From assembly GCA_048267305.1 (NCBI GenBank), contig JBLWXT010000002.1, positions 124,001 through 188,000 of the forward strand: a stretch of DNA of 64,000 nt. The letters run 5' to 3'. Source of the DNA: Owenweeksia sp048267305 (GTDB taxonomy: Bacteria; Bacteroidota; Bacteroidia; Flavobacteriales; Schleiferiaceae). Below, piece after piece: positions 51,119 to 59,287 of the stretch (the first letter of the stretch is position 1; each line of letters begins with the position of its first letter). Made by a program: the position numbers and the translations under genes. The notes below the pieces were generated by a model. That model made no database searches and had not been told where the DNA came from. It saw only the letters and a list, made by a program, of their open reading frames with translations.

Positions 51119-53511
51119 ACGGTTTCAAAACTAAACCACGCCAAAGCTGTACTGGCCAATACCGCGATAAATATCCCGACAAGTGAGGCCAAACTGCCCA
51201 GTAGGAAATACTCAAGTGTATTAATGCTTAAAATCTGTTTGCGGCTGGCACCCAATGTGCGCAATAACACGCTCTCCTGCATCCGCTGAAATTTGCTGAT
51301 AATAACGGAGCCAATCAAAACAATAAGGCCGGTAATAATACTGAAAAAGGCCATGAAACGAATCACAAAAGAAACCTTGCTGATAACATCATCTATGGTT
51401 TGAAGGATTAAATTGAGATCTACAATGGAGACATTGGGGAACTGACGCACTATAGTTTGTTGAAATTCAGCCGATTGCTCAGGGCTATCAAAACGACTTA
51501 GCAACACAAAAAACTTAGGAGCTTCCTCCAAAACCCCTTCCGGGAATACTACCAGAAAGTTTGTCTCAACCCGCTGCCAGTCTACTTTACGGATGCTTCC
51601 CACGTAAGTGGTGAGCATAGCGCCCTGAACATTAAAAACCAATGGATCGCCTATTTCCACCATCATGTCTTTGGCCACACCTTCTTCCAATGAAACGAAA
51701 ATGCTATCTCCTGGATTTTTCAATTTCCCACTCCACTTTCCATCAATTATAGTTTCCGAATCGGTTAATGAATCCCGATACGTAACGCGGTATTCGTGGC
51801 GAAGCGTCCAGCGTTTTATTTCAGAGGTGGTATCTGCCCTAAGCGTTTCCACATCTACACCATTTAGTGTTTTTAGTCGCATGGTAACCAATGGCACTTC
51901 GGCAATAATGGGCATCTCCAATTGTTTGGCCACATCCTTTACGGAGTCCAGCTGATTGGTTTGTATGTCAAACAAAAGCATATTGGGCCTGCTCTCAGGA
52001 GCGGAAGTAAATGCCACCTTATTCAGCAAAAGCTGTTGCGTAAGCAAAAGGGTAATAATGAGTGCTGTGCCCAAACCTATGCTACTCACCAATACCAGTG
52101 TTTGATTATTGGGGCGATAGAGGTTGCTCAGGCTTTGCCTTAAAATGAAGGATCCTTTGGTGGGGAAGAATCTCCGCACCAACCAAATAATTCCCTGCGC
52201 TACTACAGCCAGCAAACCGAAGGCGACAAACAGGCCTCCTGTAAAAATCAATGCACGCAGCCACTCCTCCAATTGGATATAGGAGAATACATAAATGAAA
52301 ACCACTATTAATCCATACACCATGTAAGGCGGGCGTGGCTTGTATTCACTTTCAAAAGACGCTCGCAACGCTTTAAGCGGAGAAATACTTCTGATATTAA
52401 TCAGAGGAAACAAGGCAAATAATATGGCCGTTATTACCCCCAGGGCAATGCCTTGCAAAATGGAACCCCAACTTAGGGCCAAATCAACTTCAAAGGGTAA
52501 AAAACTTTGAAAAAGGCCGGGCAGGAAATACTGAATAGTGGTACCCAGGGCAGCGCCAATCACTGAGCCAACCAACGCCATCATTGAAATCTGAATAAGA
52601 TAAATACCCACCACACTTTTGGCATCTGCGCCCAGGCAGCGCAACACTGCAATAGATTGCACCTTCTCCTTCATGTAAACATGCACTGAGCTTGCCACAC
52701 CCACACATCCCAACAATAGTGCTACAAAGGCGGTGAGGTTGAGAAAGCCTGTAAGGTCGGAATAGGCATTGCCAACATTGTCTTTGCGCTCGGCCACATC
52801 GTCAAAACGGACATCCATTTTTTCGAGGCGCGGTTTTATGAGTTCTGTAAAAATGGTATTATCAAAACCTTCGGGGTATTTGAGGTAGAGCGTATAATTA
52901 ATTCGGCTGCCCTTTTGCAGCAGGCCGGTTTGCTCAATTACGTTTATGGGAATAAATACAGGAGGTGCCACACTAGCGGCAATTCCAACCTGGCCGGGTA
53001 CTTTCACCAAACTGCCGGAAATATCAAATGTGAGCTCCCCTACTTTCAGGCTATCGCCAACTCCTGCATTAAACTGAAGTAAAAGGGTTTTATCCACGAG
53101 CGCAAACTTCCCTTTGGTAAAATTTTCTGCGGCTTCAGCCGGGGCAGATTCTACTTTTCCATAAAAGGGAAATTGATCATCTACGGCCCTTACGTTGATA
53201 AGACGAGTGCCATTATTTTTTGGAAATAGCACCATGGAGGCAAAACTGATTTCCTCGCTCTTTTGCATGTTGAGGCTATCGAAAAGCTGATGCAATTCGT
53301 CACTTATCGGCTGGCGGCTGGAAACCTCCAAATCAGCACCAAGCAGCTCTTTGGCCTCGCTATTAATTTTTGCCTTGAGGTTATCGCCAAAGGAATTGAT
53401 AGCCACCAAGGCCGCAATACCAAGGATAATGCTACTCATAAACAGGAACAGGCGGCCACGGTTTTTACGACTATCGCGCCATGCCATTTTCAACAACCAG
53501 GAATACTTCAT
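51091..53511 (-). CDS. FtsX-type ABC transporter permease with 3' frameshift
   Basis: 806 residues in the uninterrupted frame: N-terminal helix (SSIILGIAALVAINSF), a large MacB-like periplasmic domain (about 55-235), helices at about 255-345, then an extra pair, a second periplasmic domain (about 510-690) and two helices at about 710-795, the YbbP-type ten-helix layout. The frame ends at codon 798 with a short random tail (LPLSFYHW) instead of the final helix. The missing end is found one base back (see the entry for 50987-51118). Either one T was lost in a T4 run, or it is a sequencing error. It pairs with the ATPase gene upstream (4-base overlap). Confidence 0.9.
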   Translation of the reverse strand: MKYSWLLKMAWRDSRKNRGRLFLFMSSIILGIAALVAINSFGDNLKAKINSEAKELLGADLEVSSRQPISDELHQLFDSLNMQKSEEISFASMVLFPKNNGTRLINVRAVDDQFPFYGKVESAPAEAAENFTKGKFALVDKTLLLQFNAGVGDSLKVGELTFDISGSLVKVPGQVGIAASVAPPVFIPINVIEQTGLLQKGSRINYTLYLKYPEGFDNTIFTELIKPRLEKMDVRFDDVAERKDNVGNAYSDLTGFLNLTAFVALLLGCVGVASSVHVYMKEKVQSIAVLRCLGADAKSVVGIYLIQISMMALVGSVIGAALGTTIQYFLPGLFQSFLPFEVDLALSWGSILQGIALGVITAILFALFPLINIRSISPLKALRASFESEYKPRPPYMVYGLIVVFIYVFSYIQLEEWLRALIFTGGLFVAFGLLAVVAQGIIWLVRRFFPTKGSFILRQSLSNLYRPNNQTLVLVSSIGLGTALIITLLLTQQLLLNKVAFTSAPESRPNMLLFDIQTNQLDSVKDVAKQLEMPIIAEVPLVTMRLKTLNGVDVETLRADTTSEIKRWTLRHEYRVTYRDSLTDSETIIDGKWSGKLKNPGDSIFVSLEEGVAKDMMVEIGDPLVFNVQGAMLTTYVGSIRKVDWQRVETNFLVVFPEGVLEEAPKFFVLLSRFDSPEQSAEFQQTIVRQFPNVSIVDLNLILQTIDDVISKVSFVIRFMAFFSIITGLIVLIGSVIISKFQRMQESVLLRTLGASRKQILSINTLEYFLLGSLASLVGIFIAVLASTALAWFSFETVLPLSFYHW

Positions 53512-54221
53512 GAGTTGGCTGCTGTTTGGTTCCGAGAACTATCCGAATTATCACTTACCAGTTTTCCGCCCTTCATTTTAATTACACGGCCGGTTTTAGA
53601 GGCTAATTCCAAATCATGGGTAACCATAACCAGCGTTGTGCCCTGCTCGCGGTTCAATTCAAAAATCAGGTTTTCAATGGTGGCTCCGGTTTCCTCATCC
53701 AAGTTGCCGGTAGGTTCATCAGCAAACAGAATAGTGGGCTTGTTGGAGAATGCCCTGGCGATGGAAACCCTTTGCTGCTCTCCACCGGATAGTTGCGATG
53801 GATAATGATTGTAGCGATCTCCCAAACCAACCTTTTCCAGCAATTCAATAGCGCGATCTCTAACGCCCTTCTCCCCTTTCAATTCCATGGGAATCATCAC
53901 ATTTTCCAAAGCTGTGAGTGTAGGCATTAGGTTAAAACTCTGGAAAATGAATCCCACATGTTGATTGCGCACAGCTGCTCTTTCGTCTTCGCTAAGCTTA
54001 TCAAGAGTAATTCCATTGAGCTTTACCGAACCTGAAGTAGAACGATCTAAACCCGCACAAAGCCCAAGCAGCGTGGTTTTACCACTGCCGGAAGGCCCCA
54101 CTATAGCGCAGCTCTCCCCTTTTGAGATTTCAAAGTTTACGGAATCTAATACGGTAAGGCTTCGTCCACCACTGGGGTAGGTTTTGGTGAGGTTGGTTAC
54201 GCTAAGAATGGAATTGTTCAT
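53508..54221 (-). CDS. ABC transporter ATP-binding protein (LolD/YbbA-like)
   Basis: 237 residues. Walker A GPSGSGKTT (about 38-46), Q-loop VGFIFQSFNLMP, signature LSGGEQQRVSIARA, Walker B ILFADEPTGNLD and the H-loop in MVTHDLELASKTG, all intact. The family (MacB/LolD/YbbA) couples to FtsX-type permeases, and the permease gene starts 4 bases before this gene's stop (53508-53511). The complex acts in the inner membrane, probably moving lipoproteins or peptides outwards or giving force to the envelope. A TAGTTTTG box lies 29 bases before its start. Confidence 0.95.
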   Translation of the reverse strand: MNNSILSVTNLTKTYPSGGRSLTVLDSVNFEISKGESCAIVGPSGSGKTTLLGLCAGLDRSTSGSVKLNGITLDKLSEDERAAVRNQHVGFIFQSFNLMPTLTALENVMIPMELKGEKGVRDRAIELLEKVGLGDRYNHYPSQLSGGEQQRVSIARAFSNKPTILFADEPTGNLDEETGATIENLIFELNREQGTTLVMVTHDLELASKTGRVIKMKGGKLVSDNSDSSRNQTAANS

Positions 54222-54708
54222 TTACTTTTGGGATGGGTTTTACGAAAGAGCAAAACTACGGAAGCACGAGAAGGTTTTTGATTGAGGGTGGTTATGGAGG
54301 GATTTGAGTTTAACCATTCAGTAAATTGTTACTGGCTAGAATTTTAGAATTATTCATAGACCGCCCAGCAAAAAGATGTTAACGGTTTTCATTTGGATTT
54401 ACTTTTCCAAAAAGATTGAACCCCCTACTTAAATTGCATCCAGTACATAAGCAAAATATAAATTCAGATTATGGCGAAAAAGTCTGAGCTCTTTTCATTT
54501 CCCGACTGGCCTAGAAAACCTAATTCAGTAGATGGCTTGCATAAAAATTCCTGTCCAAAATATCTTAAATGTAAAATATTCACCAAATTGCCGGGAGTTA
54601 AGCCCTTACTTCACATTTATAAACGGAAGGTGCTTTTAGTGCCTAGTTGTAGCCAATTTAGAACCCGATTATTCCGCTTGCACTGTTACCGAATTAAACT
54701 AAACAACT
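54222..54708. other. 487-base gap without a convincing gene
   Basis: This is the only gap over 300 bases. It holds the likely promoter of the ABC transporter operon (54251-54258, minus) and a short open frame (54471-54725) whose residue make-up is not protein-like. Near its end, TAGTTGT at 54643-54649 and ACAACTA at 54704-54710 form an inverted pair just before the next gene. The sequence is AT-rich compared with the flanks. I saw no RNA gene or repeat array. Confidence 0.6.
54251..54258 (-). promoter_or_regulatory. candidate -7 box for the ABC exporter operon
   Basis: On the minus strand this reads TAGTTTTG, a full TAnnTTTG match, 29 bases before the ATG at 54221. No -33 TTG at the standard distance. 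Confidence 0.4.
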
Positions 54709-55131
54709 ATGACAAACCAGCCTGACTCAAGAAATTATGTATTAAAGAAAGCCTCTGAAAACAAATGGGTTTTTGAATTTGACAATAAACTTAGGAATGA
54801 GGTGAGTCAAGAATACGGTAAAGACTTTTTATTTAGAGTTGACGCGACTTTAAAAGAACTTGATAAACAAGACTTTCTAAATAAAAGACGCAGTGGAAAC
54901 ATTTATGATGTTACTTCAAAAGGCCAATCGATTCATAAAGACGGTGGATTTACTCACCAAGAAGACGTGGCGAAAGAACGAGTTCAAATCGAATTAGATT
55001 TAGCAAAATCAAACATCGAAGCAAATCGACTGAACAAGGAAAACTATCGCTTCAACAGAATAGCTACAATAATCAATATTATTATAGGAGCCCTAAACAT
55101 TGGCTTAATATTATGGCAAATAAAACAATGA
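54709..55131 (+). CDS. small protein with winged-helix-like N-terminus and one C-terminal membrane helix
   Basis: 140 residues, family not recognised. About residues 17-75 (YVLKKASE... FLFRVDATLKELDKQDFLNKRRSGNIYDVTSKGQSIHKDGGF) has the helix-helix-helix-hairpin look of a small winged-helix fold, including the closing TSKGQSI strand. A charged helix (about 78-112) follows, then a hydrophobic helix (about 118-137). Codon use and base composition are clearly AT-richer than in flanking genes. It forms a two-gene cassette with the membrane protein 14 bases downstream. It may be a horizontally acquired membrane-sensing or defence-type protein, but nothing in the sequence proves that. Confidence 0.55.
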   Translation: MTNQPDSRNYVLKKASENKWVFEFDNKLRNEVSQEYGKDFLFRVDATLKELDKQDFLNKRRSGNIYDVTSKGQSIHKDGGFTHQEDVAKERVQIELDLAKSNIEANRLNKENYRFNRIATIINIIIGALNIGLILWQIKQ

Positions 55132-55144
55132 CTGGAAGAATCAA

Positions 55145-55630
55145 ATGACAATACTTTTAATAATAATAACTGGAATTCTACTTTTCAGCTTAATATCAAG
55201 GGTAGTAGGGCCAGTATTGCTAAATATAGCTGGTTTACCTGGCTCATTGATTGGATTCAAATCCAAAAACAAAACTGAATTAAAATATGTCATTGGAACT
55301 ATAGTTTCTTCGATTGGACAGAGTTATTTATACATTTCATTTATGATTTATATGATAGAATTTTCCAAAACATTAATAGCGGTAAAAAATCCAAATAAGT
55401 ATTTCATGTGGATTTTTTGTTTCATATTTCTAGTTGGGACTATTCAACAAATCCGTCACAAAGCGAATTTAGAAGCACTTAGAAATAAAAGTGATTTTAA
55501 GAATCCTCAATTAACAGGATTATTAGTAACGGAAATAACTTCATTCATCAGTTTCTTTGTAATTGTATTTTATCCACCTATAATTGACCCATTTTGGATT
55601 TGGGTAAAAGCTATACCATTTCCAATTTAA
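55145..55630 (+). CDS. small AT-rich membrane protein
   Basis: 161 residues with four membrane segments (about 4-24, 48-70, 79-103 and 125-147) and no recognised motif. Positive residues lie in the loops (KSKNKTELK, IRHKANLEALRNKSDFKN), consistent with cytoplasmic ends. It follows the winged-helix-like gene by 14 bases and is probably co-transcribed. The base composition is visibly lower in GC than the surrounding genes, which suggests acquisition. Convergent with the downstream lipoprotein gene, 30-base gap, no terminator seen. Confidence 0.6.
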   Translation: MTILLIIITGILLFSLISRVVGPVLLNIAGLPGSLIGFKSKNKTELKYVIGTIVSSIGQSYLYISFMIYMIEFSKTLIAVKNPNKYFMWIFCFIFLVGTIQQIRHKANLEALRNKSDFKNPQLTGLLVTEITSFISFFVIVFYPPIIDPFWIWVKAIPFPI

Positions 55631-55659
55631 AAAGGAAATTTTGAAACTGCATTTACTCT

Positions 55660-56352
55660 TTATTCTTCCTCACCCACCTGCACCTTCAGCGGAGTAATCA
55701 TAATATGCGCCCTGTGTGTTCCGGGGTTCATAATCCAGGGATGGTTTGGGGCAATTGGGTTTTCGGGCAAACCGGTAGATTCAGAAGTTGCCCATGGCAT
55801 ATACACCACATAGCGATATTTGGCATCGGCCACCTTATTGCTTTCAGGGTCGTATAGTGCTTTGGCACTATAGTAAACATGGAGGGTTGATCCGGGTTTT
55901 GCCATTTGAAGTTTACCCGATTTTGCTTCACTTTCGCGGATGTCAAATATTTCCTGAAAAGATTTACCTTCCTTTTTCAATTCGCGGCCTCTCGCCATAA
56001 AGGGTTCCAAATCCTTGTGATAGCAGGCGGCATTGAAACCCTCCTTTTTAGGGTCATCTGCTAAGCAGATAAATTCATTGCTTCCCTCTTTCAAGGTTAC
56101 AAACTCACCGGCCATGTTATAGCCAATTACCATACATTCCTCACGACTTTCCTCTGGAGCCGCCATAAGGGCTGTTGCAATTAGCGCCTCATCGCTAGTA
56201 ATTTCAGTCCAATTCTCATTGTTATCCTTCGCTTCAACAATAGTGGTATCAGATTCAACTCCTTGTTCAAGCTGTTTTTCATTTTCGGGATTACCAGTAT
56301 TGCATGACGTTACTGCCACTGCGATGGTAAGTATATAGACGAATTTATTCAT
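55660..56352 (-). CDS. hypothetical lipoprotein
   Basis: 230 residues, with lipobox VTSC (Cys about 17) after a short hydrophobic helix. The N-terminal 45 residues of the mature chain are acidic and Asn-rich (a flexible tether), followed by a globular domain with CMVIGYNMAGEFVTLKEGSNEFICLADDP, HKDLEPFMARGRELKKEG and a late STLHVYYSAKALYDPE...YRYVVYMPWATSESTGLP, ending WIMNPGTHRAHIMITPL. No family is recognised. Position suggests a monocistronic envelope protein. Confidence 0.72.
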   Translation of the reverse strand: MNKFVYILTIAVAVTSCNTGNPENEKQLEQGVESDTTIVEAKDNNENWTEITSDEALIATALMAAPEESREECMVIGYNMAGEFVTLKEGSNEFICLADDPKKEGFNAACYHKDLEPFMARGRELKKEGKSFQEIFDIRESEAKSGKLQMAKPGSTLHVYYSAKALYDPESNKVADAKYRYVVYMPWATSESTGLPENPIAPNHPWIMNPGTHRAHIMITPLKVQVGEEE

Positions 56353-56487
56353 GTTATGATAAATTTAAAATGAGACAACACCATGAGTCTCCAAAGCTAC
56401 TAAATAGGGCAAAGCTCAACCTACTATAAAAGCCTTTTGTAAGGAGCGGTATTCTGAATATCACGGAGTAAGAAACTATATTTACCC

Positions 56488-57063
56488 ATGCAAAACCCCT
56501 TACCCTTCAAACTATGGCTCCTCATCGGCATTTTGACCGAAGCTACCATTTTTGGTTTTTGCTACCTGAATTTTAATGAGTTGAGTGAAGTATTCCGTTA
56601 TTCAGCTAGATACTCCGGCAGGTTTTCTCTGTTAGTTTATCTGGTGTGCTTCTATCTTTTCGCTAAGAGTTACAAAACAGGCTCCGCTATCTCTTTTACA
56701 AATGTGAGGCGAGCCGTCACTCTTTTCTGTGTACTACACTTTATCCACTTTGGTTTTTTGGCTACCAACATTTACCTGAATGATATTCAGCTCATACCCT
56801 ACAAACTAGCCGGTGGCTTTTTAGCTTATCTGCTTATACTGGTTTATCCTTTTGCTATGGAGCGGTTAAAACCCGCTTCCGTTTTACATTTTGTCTATTT
56901 CTACTATGTAGGTTTTGTATTGGCCATAACCTACTTATCAAGGGCAAGGGGACAGTTTGAAGGGGCCGAACCTGAGGCCTTTCATTATTTTGGACTTGCG
57001 GCTACAATCTTGGCCATGGCAGGGTTTGGCGTGTTCTTTTTCTTAAAAAGAGGAAAAGCTTAA
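56488..57063 (+). CDS. integral membrane protein, ferric-reductase-like (uncertain)
   Basis: 191 residues with six predicted helices (about 8-30, 42-62, 74-94, 104-125, 130-148 and 167-186). The region SARYSGRFSLLVYLVCF and the two histidines in HFIHFGF (about 90-95), with a later VLHFVYFYYVGF, resemble the haem-binding helices of ferric-reductase-like transmembrane proteins (MsrQ/YedZ type). This is only a topological similarity and the redox partner is not seen. A TATATTTA near-match to the -7 box lies just before its ATG. Confidence 0.5.
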   Translation: MQNPLPFKLWLLIGILTEATIFGFCYLNFNELSEVFRYSARYSGRFSLLVYLVCFYLFAKSYKTGSAISFTNVRRAVTLFCVLHFIHFGFLATNIYLNDIQLIPYKLAGGFLAYLLILVYPFAMERLKPASVLHFVYFYYVGFVLAITYLSRARGQFEGAEPEAFHYFGLAATILAMAGFGVFFFLKRGKA

Positions 57064-57108
57064 AAACTCTTAAAGAGATTTTCTCTTAACTTGTACCCTT
57101 AACCAACA

Positions 57109-57133
57109 GGCCTTTCAGTTAAAGTGAAAGGCC
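57109..57133. other. 9-bp perfect hairpin in the gap upstream of a secreted-protein gene
   Basis: GGCCTTTCA (57109-57117) and TGAAAGGCC (57125-57133) with a 7-base loop lie 15 bases before the ATG at 57149. No T-run follows on either strand, so it is not a standard terminator. It may shape the leader of the downstream mRNA or end the upstream one. A second small hairpin (AAGAGA/TCTCTT) is at 57073-57087. Confidence 0.5.
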
Positions 57134-57148
57134 ACAAAACCAAACCTT

Positions 57149-57907
57149 ATGAATACCTCCAAAATTTGGGCAAGCTTTGCTTTCGCCCTAGCCTTTCAAT
57201 TTTGTTCCACCCTTTGTGTCGCGCAGGTTTCTGCACAAGACAGCAGTTTATACCGAGAGTCTATTCAGGCGGCCATGTCGCCCAATAAGCAAAAGGTGTG
57301 TGATACCCTTGTTTCCATAAATCGCCTTAACGATAGATTGATTCGCAAAACCATTAATGGTGTTGAATACATATTAATGGTGGCCTGGAAGCAGAATGTA
57401 CACTACTATTTGGACACTTTAACCTTCGATGCTTCTGAGACGGTAACCTATAACACTCAAACACGGCCAATTTGGGTAACTACCTCACCACAGTTGCTCC
57501 AAAGAATGAATCACAAGAGAATTAAGGATGTCAATTTGAGGTTGGAACAATTGCTGGGACTCCCTCCAAACTCAGGCTACAAATACTTTATAGAATTTTG
57601 GGTACAACCCAGAGACCTCTTCAGGCCTTGCCCTGATAATGAAATCGGGGATAGCAAATGTGAGTTGTGCTTTCCTGAAAATACCAACCCACAGTACCAG
57701 ACATGGATAAACGAATTTAGAATAGATAGCTACTACAGCTGCACGCTGTTTAAAAAATACCCATGGACACAACTAGGCTACACTTATGATTGGAGTGATA
57801 ATAACCCATCCCATATTGGGCTGAGCGAATTTGTAATTTCTGAATACGCCAATGTTATTATAAAGGACTATTACAAAACCAAGGAGTACTTAAAAAAGAA
57901 ATATTGA
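57149..57907 (+). CDS. hypothetical exported protein
   Basis: 252 residues with a signal peptide (1-26, ending LCVAQ). The mature part is mixed alpha/beta. A tight cysteine group CPDNEIGDSKCELCFPE (about residues 169-185) could bind a metal or form disulfides; another Cys is in YYSCTLFK. Other conserved-looking pieces are NGVEYILMVAWKQNVHYYLD near the N-terminus and YTYDWSDNNPSHIGLSEFVI near the C-terminus. I cannot name a family. It probably is expressed alone, with a hairpin in its leader. Confidence 0.65.
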   Translation: MNTSKIWASFAFALAFQFCSTLCVAQVSAQDSSLYRESIQAAMSPNKQKVCDTLVSINRLNDRLIRKTINGVEYILMVAWKQNVHYYLDTLTFDASETVTYNTQTRPIWVTTSPQLLQRMNHKRIKDVNLRLEQLLGLPPNSGYKYFIEFWVQPRDLFRPCPDNEIGDSKCELCFPENTNPQYQTWINEFRIDSYYSCTLFKKYPWTQLGYTYDWSDNNPSHIGLSEFVISEYANVIIKDYYKTKEYLKKKY

Positions 57908-57954
57908 GGTAAACATTTTCGGTGGGCTTCCATGCAGATGGGTGAGATATCTCC

Positions 57955-57962
57955 TAAATTTG
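57955..57962 (+). promoter_or_regulatory. candidate -7 box, leaderless transcript likely
   Basis: TAAATTTG is a full TAnnTTTG match and ends only 4 bases before the ATG at 57967. No -33 TTG is seen at 17-23 bases. Confidence 0.4.
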
Positions 57963-57966
57963 GATC

Positions 57967-58656
57967 ATGAATTTAAGAACCCTCTTCCCCACCCTGTTTT
58001 TATTGATTTTTATTGCAGGATGCAATACAGAATCTACAACTGCCGAGCCCGTTAACACAGATGTATCGGAACAATCGGAGCCTAATAAGAATACTGATAA
58101 AAAAGTGATTCTCTTTTTTGGCAACAGCCTTACAGCCGGATATGGCGTACAGCCTGATGAATCATTCCCGGCCCGTATTCAGCAACGCATAGATTCGCTT
58201 GAACTACCATATATTGTGGTAAATGCAGGCGTAAGTGGAGAAACCACTTCAGGTGGTTTAAGCCGATTGGAGTGGGTTTTAAAAAATCAAAAGGTTGACA
58301 TCTTTATTTTGGAGCTGGGCGCTAATGATGGCTTGCGAGGTATTCCGGTAAACGAAACCCGCCAAAACCTCATGGCTATTATTGATAAGGTGCGGTCTGC
58401 CAATCCCGATGTGGAAATTATTTTAGCAGGAATGCTTGTTCCGCCCAATATGGGCCAGGATTACAGCAAGGCCTATGAAGTGATTTTCCCTGAGGTAGCT
58501 CAAAAAAAAGAAGTGAATCTAATCCCCTTTTTATTGAAGGATGTAGGCGGGGTTGATTCTCTAAACCAGGATGACGGAATTCACCCAAACCCTGTCGGGG
58601 CAAGGATTTTGGCAAAAAATACCTTGGAGGTTTTGGAGAAGTATTTGTTGAGATAA
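57967..58656 (+). CDS. SGNH/GDSL arylesterase-type lipoprotein (TesA-like)
   Basis: 229 residues. Lipoprotein signal with lipobox IAGC (Cys 19) and an acidic linker (about 20-46). All SGNH blocks are present: FFGNSLTAGYG (Ser 54), VNAGVSGETTSGG, LELGANDGLRG (Asn of block III) and DGIHPNPVG (Asp/His). It is similar to TesA/arylesterase proteins of the envelope, which hydrolyse short acyl esters or lysophospholipids. The gene is followed by a monohaem cytochrome gene 16 bases later, probably in the same transcript. Confidence 0.93.
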   Translation: MNLRTLFPTLFLLIFIAGCNTESTTAEPVNTDVSEQSEPNKNTDKKVILFFGNSLTAGYGVQPDESFPARIQQRIDSLELPYIVVNAGVSGETTSGGLSRLEWVLKNQKVDIFILELGANDGLRGIPVNETRQNLMAIIDKVRSANPDVEIILAGMLVPPNMGQDYSKAYEVIFPEVAQKKEVNLIPFLLKDVGGVDSLNQDDGIHPNPVGARILAKNTLEVLEKYLLR

Positions 58657-58672
58657 GTAAACTAATTATTAC

Positions 58673-59179
58673 ATGAAACCAAATATTCAAGCCATGCTTT
58701 CCATTACCCGGGTTACTATGTTACTTGCCATAATGCTTTTGTTTTCTTTGGGTTTGAACATCTATTTAATAATGAACCAAAACCCCGAGGTTCCTGAGAA
58801 GGAAATTATGTTCTGCGGAACCCAACCATTAGTAGATTTAGATAATCTGGAAAAATATAGACAAGCCGCCAATTTTATGAATCATGATTTTGAACCACAG
58901 CTTGGGAGGGATGCTTTCAACGCTAATTGTGCAGCATGTCATAAACTGTCTGAGAAGCGTAGTATTGGACCCGGGCTACATGGTTTAAAAGAACGTATTC
59001 CAAGTTCGGAATGGTTAATGGCATTTATGAAGAGTTCCACTCTGGCACAAAATATTTCGCCTTCTTACACCGATAGTTTGACACAAAATTCGGTTACAGG
59101 CGAAAATGCCTTTCATAAGACTAATCGTATAAGTGAAAATGATATGTATAATGCTTTTGGCTACGCTTTAATGCAATAA
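58673..59179 (+). CDS. membrane-anchored monohaem c-type cytochrome
   Basis: 168 residues: an N-terminal membrane helix (about 14-34) anchors a periplasmic domain (about 35-168). The haem site is CAACH (Cys 86, Cys 89, His 90), preceded by GRDAFNANC, and followed by SIGPGLHGLKERIPSSEWL, the GPxL pattern after the haem in class I cytochromes. The distal Met could be in NDMYNAFGYALMQ. It carries electrons at the inner membrane surface. The alternative ATG at 58694 also keeps the helix. It is downstream of the SGNH esterase gene. Confidence 0.9.
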   Translation: MKPNIQAMLSITRVTMLLAIMLLFSLGLNIYLIMNQNPEVPEKEIMFCGTQPLVDLDNLEKYRQAANFMNHDFEPQLGRDAFNANCAACHKLSEKRSIGPGLHGLKERIPSSEWLMAFMKSSTLAQNISPSYTDSLTQNSVTGENAFHKTNRISENDMYNAFGYALMQ

Positions 59180-59253
59180 AAATTCTTTAATCGCAAAGTC
59201 GGTTTAGGAATAATTCAAGAATTTCTACTTTCTAAAATCTCACACCACCACCT

Positions 59254-59282
59254 TTTGTAAGTCATTCTTTACGTTAAATTTG
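59254..59282 (+). promoter_or_regulatory. promoter TTTG-N17-TAAATTTG, leaderless
   Basis: TTTG at 59254-59257 and TAAATTTG at 59275-59282 are 17 bases apart. The -7 box ends 5 bases before the ATG at 59288, so the mRNA would have no, or almost no, leader. Confidence 0.55.
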
Positions 59283-59287
59283 TTTCT

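Noticed and set aside
51110..51125. programmed -1 frameshift in the FtsX permease
   Set aside because: The local codons are ACC GTT TTG, which does not fit the X XXY YYZ slippery heptamer, and no downstream pseudoknot was recognised. A lost base or sequencing error is simpler.
53263..53805. 180-codon frame across the ABC permease/ATPase junction on the plus strand
   Set aside because: Antisense to both intact transporter genes.
54471..54725. 84-codon open frame in the 54.2-54.7 kb gap
   Set aside because: Its residue make-up (Cys, Lys, Arg and Pro rich, no helices or strands that make sense) is not protein-like and its end overlaps the next, better gene.
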